In this document: piece after piece, positions 1 to 5,328 of the stretch
How the letters are laid out: the number at the start of each line of letters is the position of its first letter
Numbering within the stretch: position 1 is the stretch's first letter
DNA from: an uncultured Ignavibacteria bacterium
GTDB taxonomy: Bacteria > Bacteroidota > Ignavibacteria > Kapaibacteriales > UBA2268
Assembly: GCA_903911805.1 (NCBI GenBank)
Contig: CAIWET010000407.1
Location: 1-9,793 of the forward strand
Direction: 5' to 3'
Length of the DNA stretch: 9,793 nucleotides
The notes under the pieces: model-generated
Database searches by the model: none
What the model was told of the DNA's origin: nothing
The model's input: only the letters and a program-made list of their open reading frames with translations
Made by a program: the position numbers and the translations under genes

Positions 1-51
1 GGTAATATTGATTTTTTTTGTATTTTTAAAAATGTTTAAATTTTATATTTT

Positions 52-58
52 AGAGGAG
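52..58 (+). promoter_or_regulatory. Shine-Dalgarno site of the barrel gene
   Basis: The purine run AGAGGAG lies 4 bases before the ATG at 63 and fixes that start. It is the only convincing Shine-Dalgarno sequence in the window; the starts at 1673, 1809, 2897 and 4263 have none. This suggests that the barrel gene is translated more strongly than its neighbours (inference). The preceding 50 bases are almost pure A/T, and I cannot pick a promoter in them with confidence. Confidence 0.7.
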
Positions 59-62
59 ATTT

Positions 63-824
63 ATGAAAAAGTTTTTTTTAATTTTAGTTTTAGTTTTAGT
101 TTCTTTCTTTGCTTTAAATACATTAAAATCTGAAGAAACCAAAACTCCAACTAGCTTGATTATATCATTAAATCAAGACCCCGCTTTTGGATTTTATCCA
201 ATGTTTTGGGGTTCTTATGGATTGTCAGAAAAAATTGCATTAACAACTTATGGAATCTTTTGGACTCAAGATGCTTTAGCTGGTAAAAATGGTGGTCTAA
301 ATTTACTAACCGAAATTGGGGTTGGAGTGAACTTTACGCTACTTGATGGTGCGCTTAACATTAATCCAGCAATTGGTTTAGGTAATGGAAATTTTCAATC
401 AGGAGGCGGTAGAGCAATAGTTGGTGATAATATCGTTCCGCAAGTTGGTATAACTTATACAAATGGAGATTTTTCAGTTTATGCTGCAAGTGTTAATTGG
501 ATAAATTTAAGAAAAGAATCAAAAGTTACTAATAATTATGATTTATTTGAATATAGTGTAAATCCAATGTATTCCTATAATAAATATTTTGCTTTGGGTT
601 TAACATACGATCGATTTTTATACATTGATCATACTCCAAAAGAAGATGTTACTTATACTTCTTATGACTGGATTGGACCTACTTTCAAATTAACATTTAA
701 TAGTGGTGCATCAGCTACTTTTTCTGCTGGTGTGGATTTCCAAGATTATGATAACAAAAATATTGCAGATAATGACAAAATTTTAAGAGATTTTTACAGA
801 TTACAAGTTGCTTTTCCTTTTTAA
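63..824 (+). CDS. Outer-membrane beta-barrel protein of unknown function
   Basis: This encodes 253 residues starting at an ATG with a good ribosome-binding site. Residues 1-23 form a classic Sec signal peptide: MKK, then a long Leu/Val/Phe core, with likely cleavage near Lys-Ser-Glu-Glu. The mature part alternates hydrophobic and polar residues, is rich in Gly, Tyr, Phe and Asn, and ends in a strand closing with Phe-Pro-Phe. A terminal aromatic residue is typical of the beta-signal recognised by the BAM machinery, so an outer-membrane barrel of roughly 8-12 strands is likely (inference). The start of the mature domain (NQDPAFGFYPMFWGSYGLSE, residues 37-56) recalls uncharacterised barrel families such as DUF6733, but that is from memory and unverified. 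No transport or enzymatic motif is visible. The gene seems monocistronic, with a terminator overlapping its stop. Codons 4-13 contain a T8 tract and three TTAGTT repeats. Confidence 0.8.
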   Translation: MKKFFLILVLVLVSFFALNTLKSEETKTPTSLIISLNQDPAFGFYPMFWGSYGLSEKIALTTYGIFWTQDALAGKNGGLNLLTEIGVGVNFTLLDGALNINPAIGLGNGNFQSGGGRAIVGDNIVPQVGITYTNGDFSVYAASVNWINLRKESKVTNNYDLFEYSVNPMYSYNKYFALGLTYDRFLYIDHTPKEDVTYTSYDWIGPTFKLTFNSGASATFSAGVDFQDYDNKNIADNDKILRDFYRLQVAFPF

Positions 825-1673
825 AGCAACTTTTTTAAAATACAGAGAATCTAATAGAATTGATACAGTTAGATTATCAAATTTAGAAACTAAGAAAGAG
901 CCCAAAATGGGTTCTTTCTGTTTATTGGGTACTCTTTTAAAATCTCCTTCATCAAACTTCCATCCTTTTAAAATATATTTTCCATTAAATACAAATTTTT
1001 CATGATTTTCAATAAAGCCATAACCTTTATACAAATTTTCTAATCTTTGATTAACATATTTACGAAACTTTTTTAGAGATTGATCAATAATTTGATATTT
1101 ATAATTATTAATAACATTAGAATCAATAAACGAAATCACTCTTGCTGGCTCATTATCGTGTACAATTACTGGTGTACCAGGTTTTACTTTGTCATATAAA
1201 ATTTTGCCATCTTCTATCGAAATTCTAATACAACCGTGTGAAGATGCTCTTTTTCCTAAAGTTGCATAATACTTCTTTCCTTCTAATCCGTGGAACCCAA
1301 CATTGCCAGATACACCAATCCAATTAAATAGTTTAGCATCATTAAATTGTTTGGAAGTTGCCAATGGACTTTTATTCTGAACAGTAAAAATTCCTTGAGG
1401 TGTTTCAATTCCTTCCGAAATATTTGGATTTCCAGTTGAAATTAGAAATACAAGATCTGAATCATTTTTTTGATGCAATATGGCTCTTTGAGTTTTTAAA
1501 TTTACTTCAATAAAATTATTTGTTAAAGTAAATAGTGTATCTTTTACTTTTCCTAAGGAATATTCATAATCCAATTTTGTTTTAATATTTTTTTTAGGGA
1601 TATCGACAAATGAAAAAACCAAGATATTTAAGGTAAAAATTATCGGTATTAAGTATGTAAATAAGTATAACAT
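801..1673 (-). CDS. L,D-transpeptidase (YkuD domain), exported
   Basis: Residue numbers count from the ATG at 1673 (290 residues); a TTG just upstream (1674-1676) is less likely. Residues 1-24 are hydrophobic, a signal peptide or membrane anchor, placing the enzyme in the periplasm. The YkuD domain spans about 53-172. It has TGNPNISEGIETPQGIFTV (80-98), a conserved His (128) and the catalytic signature S-H-G-C-I-R with Ser145, His146, Gly147, nucleophile Cys148 and Arg150. Family members make 3-3 peptidoglycan crosslinks or attach proteins to peptidoglycan; which of these applies here is not visible. About 115 residues after the domain match nothing I recognise. The last 40 or so may be read-through: a terminator-like hairpin lies within them, the frame ends inside the convergent barrel gene, and a single-base insertion would give a stop just before the hairpin. 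No Shine-Dalgarno is seen. The catalytic assignment is firm; the true C-terminus is doubtful. Confidence 0.9.
   Translation of the reverse strand: MLYLFTYLIPIIFTLNILVFSFVDIPKKNIKTKLDYEYSLGKVKDTLFTLTNNFIEVNLKTQRAILHQKNDSDLVFLISTGNPNISEGIETPQGIFTVQNKSPLATSKQFNDAKLFNWIGVSGNVGFHGLEGKKYYATLGKRASSHGCIRISIEDGKILYDKVKPGTPVIVHDNEPARVISFIDSNVINNYKYQIIDQSLKKFRKYVNQRLENLYKGYGFIENHEKFVFNGKYILKGWKFDEGDFKRVPNKQKEPILGSFLVSKFDNLTVSILLDSLYFKKVALKRKSNL
805..836 (+). terminator. Intrinsic terminator of the barrel gene
   Basis: The perfect 10-bp inverted repeat AAGTTGCTTT / AAAGCAACTT (805-814 with 823-832) has an 8-base loop and runs into a T tract (831-836). The geometry suits rho-independent termination on the plus strand. 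The barrel gene's stop codon (822-824) lies at the loop/right-arm junction, so the hairpin begins inside the coding region. No T tract follows on the minus strand, so it should act in one direction only. It also lies inside the last codons of the convergent L,D-transpeptidase reading frame. Confidence 0.75.
893..919 (-). terminator. Hairpin, probable terminator of the L,D-transpeptidase gene
   Basis: An 11-bp stem (893-903 with 909-919, one G-T wobble) closes a 5-base loop. Read on the minus strand it is AGAAAGAACCC, loop ATTTT, GGGCTCTTTCT, followed by a T-rich stretch (TAGTTTCTAAATTT). With a G/C-rich loop-proximal stem and a T-rich 3' flank, it looks like an intrinsic terminator for minus-strand transcription. 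As sequenced, however, it lies inside the L,D-transpeptidase reading frame, about 90-115 bases before that frame's stop. In the alternative frame a TAA (922-924) ends 2 bases before the stem, which is where a stop would be expected. See the frameshift finding. Confidence 0.6.
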
Positions 1674-1808
1674 CAAATATATTTTTTAATTTTGTAAATA
1701 AATTATACAAAAATTATGAAAAAATTGCTAATTTTAATATTGATTAGTTTAACAAAACTAAAATAAATATAAAATTAAAGATTGTTTCATAAATATGCAA
1801 AAAGAAAA
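1674..1808. promoter_or_regulatory. Divergent intergenic region
   Basis: These 135 bases separate the starts of the minus-strand L,D-transpeptidase and the plus-strand dehydrogenase-like gene, so promoters for both should lie here (inference from layout). The sequence is so A/T-rich that many TATAAA-like hexamers occur, for example at 1768-1773, and I cannot single out real -10/-35 or TTTG/TAnnTTTG pairs. No strong inverted repeat or riboswitch-like structure is evident. It also contains the micro-ORF at 1716-1766. Confidence 0.4.
1716..1766 (+). other. Signal-peptide-like micro-ORF, 16 codons
   Basis: An ATG opens a short frame encoding MKKLLILILISLTKLK before TAA. The composition (Met-Lys-Lys followed by eight Leu/Ile residues) is exactly that of the first half of a lipoprotein or Sec signal peptide, but there is no mature protein and no Shine-Dalgarno. 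It ends 42 bases before the ATG of the next gene. It could be a leader peptide in the untranslated region of that gene, the remnant of a deleted exported protein, or chance: AAA/TTA/ATT codons are frequent in such A/T-rich DNA. No homology can be judged at this length. Confidence 0.15.
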
Positions 1809-2795
1809 ATGTTAGATTTAACAACAACTTATGCAGGTTTTAAGTTAAAAAATCCAATTATTATTGGCAGCTCTGGATTAACCGAATCTGTTGCAAGTTT
1901 AAAAGAATTAGAAAAAAGAGGCGCTGCAGCTATTGTTTTAAAATCATTATTTGAAGAAGAAATTATTCGTGAGATGGAAGATTCAATGAATCAAATGAAT
2001 GCACCTGGACACATCTATCCTGAAATTTATGATTTCTTTGATATGACTGCTATTGAAGATAGTTCAACAAAATATTTAAATTTAATCAGAGAAGCAAAAA
2101 AAGAATTAAATATACCGATTTTTGCTAGTGTTAACTGCGTTTCATCTGATGAATGGACCTATTTTGCAAAAAGGGCTCAAGACGCTGGTGCAGATGGTAT
2201 TGAATTAAATTTATTTGTTTTACCTTCTGATTTTAATCGCACAGGTGTAGAAAATGAAAAAATTTATTTTGATGTTATAGAAAAAGTTAAAAAAGAGATT
2301 ACCATACCTTTGGTTATTAAAATAAGTTATTATTTCTCAAATCTTGGAGCAATGATTCAGAAAATATCAGAATCTGGAATTGATGCATTAGTATTATTTA
2401 ATAGATTCTTTACTCCAGATATTGATTTGGAAACAATGAAAATTGTTCCATCAAACATATTTAGCACTCAATCAGAATTATCAACATCATTAAGATGGAT
2501 TGCAATAATGGCTGATAGAGTTAAATGTGATTTAGCTGGTTCAACTGGTATCCACGAAGGAACTGATGTTATCAAACAATTATTAGCTGGAGCAAAAGCT
2601 GTTCATATAGCTTCTACATTGTACAAACACGGAACATCTCATATTGAAAATATGTTAAAAGATATTAAAGATTGGATGGAAGATAATAATTACTCAAGTA
2701 TAGGCGATTTCTGCGGAAAAATGAGTCAATCCAAATCTATTAATGCAGCAGCTTATGAACGTGTTCAATTTATGAAACATTTTAGTGGGAAATAA
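1809..2795 (+). CDS. Dihydroorotate dehydrogenase-like FMN protein
   Basis: I start at the ATG at 1809 (328 residues): MLDLTTTYAGFKLKNPIIIG is the usual beginning of the family, whereas an upstream TTG (1782) would add nine atypical residues. The protein is a TIM barrel of the class 1 dihydroorotate dehydrogenase type. Visible FMN-site features are LKNPI (13-17), the Lys in AIVLKS (Lys45), VNC (108-110), the Lys in LVIKIS (Lys171) and the phosphate-binding GSTGIHEGTDVIKQLLAGAK (244-263). True dihydroorotate dehydrogenases have NLSCPN or NxSSPN with a catalytic Cys or Ser; here the equivalent stretch is NLFVLPSD (134-141), without that residue or the second substrate-binding Asn. It therefore belongs to the widespread 'dihydroorotate dehydrogenase-like' branch, probably an FMN oxidoreductase with another substrate. 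Calling it pyrD would be wrong on this evidence. It stands alone, without pyrimidine genes nearby, and a hairpin follows it. Confidence 0.88.
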   Translation: MLDLTTTYAGFKLKNPIIIGSSGLTESVASLKELEKRGAAAIVLKSLFEEEIIREMEDSMNQMNAPGHIYPEIYDFFDMTAIEDSSTKYLNLIREAKKELNIPIFASVNCVSSDEWTYFAKRAQDAGADGIELNLFVLPSDFNRTGVENEKIYFDVIEKVKKEITIPLVIKISYYFSNLGAMIQKISESGIDALVLFNRFFTPDIDLETMKIVPSNIFSTQSELSTSLRWIAIMADRVKCDLAGSTGIHEGTDVIKQLLAGAKAVHIASTLYKHGTSHIENMLKDIKDWMEDNNYSSIGDFCGKMSQSKSINAAAYERVQFMKHFSGK

Positions 2796-2830
2796 ATTTT
2801 AGATTTTTCTGGTTTTTTGCTTAAAACACA

Positions 2831-2874
2831 CAAAGAATTCATAGTTTGAATATTATGAATTCTTTGATTTTATT
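2831..2874 (+). terminator. Terminator after the dehydrogenase-like gene
   Basis: A perfect 13-bp inverted repeat (CAAAGAATTCATA at 2831-2843 with TATGAATTCTTTG at 2854-2866) encloses a 10-base loop and is followed by ATTTTATT. It begins 35 bases after the stop at 2795 and ends 30 bases before the next ATG. The stem has only four G/C pairs and the T tract is interrupted, so it may be weak. It is symmetrical enough to be a regulatory hairpin or an mRNA-stabilising end instead. If it terminates, the PAS-mltG pair forms a separate transcription unit starting downstream. Confidence 0.55.
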
Positions 2875-2896
2875 CCACTTATAAGTTATTTATATT

Positions 2897-4291
2897 ATGT
2901 CTTCTGAAGTAAAACAAAACTCCGAAATTCAAATAAAGGAGTTATCAGATAAGAATCGCAATTTAAAAGAAGAAATCAGCTTTCTATTATATAAATTCGA
3001 AACTTGTTACGTAGATACAAAAGACGATATGAGAATTATTAACTTTTTGGGTGCTACTGAAATTGTATTTGCTGAATGTGAAGATCGTTTTAATAAAGGT
3101 GAAAATTTAATTAAAATGATTAACCTTATTACAAAGAGCAACATCGCTAATGTGGAAGGTCTAGAAAATAATTCAGATAATATTCCAGCAATGGATCAAG
3201 TTGTTGCAAATTTTATTGATAATGACAGGAATGAAGTTCACTTAAAAGTTATGGGTGAAAAATCTGATGGTGAATATTTCCTTTTATCTTGGCAAATAAA
3301 AAAGTTTGAAAAATTTATCAGGCATTATTTCAAAGTTACTCCAACAAACCAAATGGTTAAACTTGCTCAAGAAAAAAATATTCGCGATTTGAACAATTTC
3401 AAGTTATTAATTAAAAATATTTTAAGTTTAGTACAAGTTGGTATTGTTATTCTTGATGTTTCGCAGAGAATACAATTTATAAATGAAATTTCGAAATCAC
3501 ATTTAATTTCAAATAATAACGATTTCTTGAAGAATGCTGTCTTTGACAACAAACACTTTAAAGATGTTATTTTTATGTGTGATCAAGATGATATGACATT
3601 TAGATTGGAAACAAATAAAAATGTTCTCGAAAGCAAAAAACAAATAAAATATGAAAGAATTATTAATAATGGGAAAATAATTTTTGAAGTGAATCCAATT
3701 TTTGATAATTCAAACTCTATTTCTGGATTAGCTATTTTGTCATTTAAAGAATCTAAAGATTTACAAACAGATAAACAAACTAGCAATTTAGATGTAAGAA
3801 AATTATTATTAACCGTAAAACACTTTAATAGCAAGAATAAAGAACTTTTTGAAAGAGTTAACGAATTAGAAACAAATCATAAATGGTTTATTCAAAATAG
3901 CCAATCATATGAAGCGACTATAAAAACACTATATTCACATATTGATAATATTCCATATCCAATTTCATTTATTGATATGCCTACACAAAAAATAACTCTT
4001 ATAAATTCTGCTTTCCAAAAAGCAATTGAAATTGATAAAAAACTAATTCTTGGTAAATCTGATTTTGAAATCTTTTCTAAGGAACATTCTGATATTTTAT
4101 TATTAAAAAATGATGAGTGTATTAAAGATAAATCAATTATTGATTTTAATTTAAATGATAATATCAATATTAAACAATCTGCTTTTATGGATTTCGGAAA
4201 AAATAAGATGGTAATTGTTCGTGTTTATTATTTAAAAAACAACAAATTTAATTTGAATATTGATGAAAAAGAAAAAGAAATCTCAGCCTAA
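2897..4291 (+). CDS. Multi-PAS-domain cytosolic protein, no output domain
   Basis: This encodes 464 residues from an ATG; there is no signal peptide or membrane segment. It opens with a charged helix likely to form a coiled coil (about 1-32). Next come a weak PAS-like region (about 33-145), a second PAS domain (about 170-285, with VGIVILDVSQRIQFIN at 181-196), another probable coiled coil (about 295-345) and a clear third PAS domain (about 346-447: IDNIPYPISFIDMPTQ, then LINSAF, then the typical LGKSDFEIF). PAS domains bind small ligands or cofactors, or mediate dimerisation. No histidine kinase, GGDEF, EAL, HD-GYP, phosphatase or DNA-binding domain follows, so it would act by protein contact or as a one-piece sensor/scaffold (inference). 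No heme- or flavin-binding residue pattern can be recognised. The last 29 bases overlap the start of mltG in another frame, implying co-transcription and perhaps translational coupling. The third PAS domain is well supported, the first poorly; the function is unknown. Confidence 0.8.
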   Translation: MSSEVKQNSEIQIKELSDKNRNLKEEISFLLYKFETCYVDTKDDMRIINFLGATEIVFAECEDRFNKGENLIKMINLITKSNIANVEGLENNSDNIPAMDQVVANFIDNDRNEVHLKVMGEKSDGEYFLLSWQIKKFEKFIRHYFKVTPTNQMVKLAQEKNIRDLNNFKLLIKNILSLVQVGIVILDVSQRIQFINEISKSHLISNNNDFLKNAVFDNKHFKDVIFMCDQDDMTFRLETNKNVLESKKQIKYERIINNGKIIFEVNPIFDNSNSISGLAILSFKESKDLQTDKQTSNLDVRKLLLTVKHFNSKNKELFERVNELETNHKWFIQNSQSYEATIKTLYSHIDNIPYPISFIDMPTQKITLINSAFQKAIEIDKKLILGKSDFEIFSKEHSDILLLKNDECIKDKSIIDFNLNDNINIKQSAFMDFGKNKMVIVRVYYLKNNKFNLNIDEKEKEISA

Positions 4292-5303
4292 ATCATATAA
4301 AATCTTTCTTTATATTATATCTACTCTTTTTGTGTTATTGCTTACTTTGTCGATATATTCATATTTTAAATTAAATCAGAACTTAGCATCAAAAGGTGAT
4401 ATTTTTGTTCAAATTCCATCAAATACATCTTACTCTGGTATAATCAAAATCCTTAATAAAGATAAAATTTTTCAACCAAAATGGTTATTCTCAATTTTAA
4501 TAAAATCCTATTCACTTCTATTTAGCGATAAATACTATTCAGGAACATATAGATTTTCTTCAGAAAATACAAACTTACACGTCTTGAGAGCTCTATTTTC
4601 AGGTAATCAATTATATATTGTTAAAGTGACTTTTCCAGAAGGATTAAATTTAAGAGAATTTGCAGAGATAGCTCAAAAAAAGATTGGATGTGATTCTGTT
4701 GAATTTATTAAAGTTGCTACTGATAAAAAAGTCTTGACTCAATTTGGAATTTCAGCTCCATCAGCTGAAGGTTATTTGCACCCCAACACATATAATTTCT
4801 ATTGGAAACAATCTGCTCTTGATATTATATCTAGATTATTGCAATTACACAATCAGGTATGGAAAGAAAAAGTAGAAAATCAACTAAAAAATACAAAATT
4901 ATCAAAACACCAAATATTAACATTAGCATCAATAATTGAAGCTGAATCTCCATTACCTGAGGAAAGACCAATTATTTCTGGAGTATATCATAATCGATTA
5001 AAAATGGGAATGAAACTTGAAGCTGATCCTACTGTAAAATATCTATTTAAAGAAAAAAGAAGCAGAGTTTTATTTAAAGATTTAAAAATTGCAAGCCCTT
5101 ATAATACTTATATGTATCCTGGGTTACCACCTGGTCCAATAAATTCCCCTAGCTTAAGTTCAATTTTAGCTGCAATTAATCCTGAAGTAAATAATTATAT
5201 TTATTTTGTTGCTTATGGTGATGGTTCTTCTAGACATAGATTTGCAAAATCTGCTGTTCAACATATGGAAAATGTTAAAAAATTCCGAAAAGCACGAGAT
5301 TGA
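4263..5303 (+). CDS. mltG: Endolytic murein transglycosylase MltG (YceG family)
   Basis: The protein has 346 residues from the ATG at 4263; a TTG just before it would add one Met. The layout is canonical: a Lys-rich cytoplasmic start, one membrane helix (about 13-34), a LysM-like subdomain (about 47-117) and the YceG catalytic domain (about 120-340). The key motif LASIIEAES (221-229) carries the catalytic Glu226, matching Glu218 of the E. coli enzyme. Also conserved are AEGYLHPNTYNF (168-179), HNRLKMGMKLEADPTVKY (243-260), SPYNTYMYPGLPPGPINSPS (278-297) and YFVAYGDGSSRHRF (314-327). MltG cuts nascent glycan strands at the outer face of the inner membrane and so sets strand length during growth. 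All catalytic and structural motifs are intact. It overlaps the PAS gene by 29 bp with no Shine-Dalgarno of its own, suggesting translational coupling (inference). No hairpin follows in the 25 bp before the convergent tamB. Confidence 0.96.
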   Translation: MKKKKKSQPKSYKIFLYIISTLFVLLLTLSIYSYFKLNQNLASKGDIFVQIPSNTSYSGIIKILNKDKIFQPKWLFSILIKSYSLLFSDKYYSGTYRFSSENTNLHVLRALFSGNQLYIVKVTFPEGLNLREFAEIAQKKIGCDSVEFIKVATDKKVLTQFGISAPSAEGYLHPNTYNFYWKQSALDIISRLLQLHNQVWKEKVENQLKNTKLSKHQILTLASIIEAESPLPEERPIISGVYHNRLKMGMKLEADPTVKYLFKEKRSRVLFKDLKIASPYNTYMYPGLPPGPINSPSLSSILAAINPEVNNYIYFVAYGDGSSRHRFAKSAVQHMENVKKFRKARD

Positions 5304-5328
5304 TGGTTTTAAGATAATTTAATTAAAT

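Noticed and set aside
17..51. Bacteroidota-type promoter (TTTG at 17-20 with TATATTTT at 44-51) before the barrel gene
   Set aside because: It would place the transcript start on top of the strong Shine-Dalgarno at 52-58, and such matches are expected by chance in A/T-only sequence.
808..1005. Plus-strand open frame downstream of the barrel gene
   Set aside because: It lies opposite the L,D-transpeptidase, starts within the barrel gene's terminator hairpin and has no ribosome-binding site.
1782..1808. TTG start for the dihydroorotate-dehydrogenase-like gene
   Set aside because: The nine added residues do not resemble the family N-terminus, which begins exactly at the ATG at 1809.
1809..2795. 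Annotation as pyrD (true dihydroorotate dehydrogenase)
   Set aside because: The catalytic Cys/Ser and substrate-binding Asn motif is absent, and no pyrimidine gene is adjacent.
2877..2886. 10-bp palindrome ACTTATAAGT just upstream of the PAS gene as an operator
   Set aside because: Palindromes of this length made mostly of A/T are expected several times by chance in a window of this size and composition.
3367..4167. Three minus-strand open frames inside the PAS gene
   Set aside because: They are shadows of the PAS coding frame, with hydrophobic or Cys/Ile-rich translations typical of antisense of Lys/Asn/Glu-rich genes.
5304..5328. Shared terminator between mltG and tamB
   Set aside because: The 25-bp gap contains only the A/T palindrome ATTTAATTAAAT and no stem with G/C pairs or a proper T tract.
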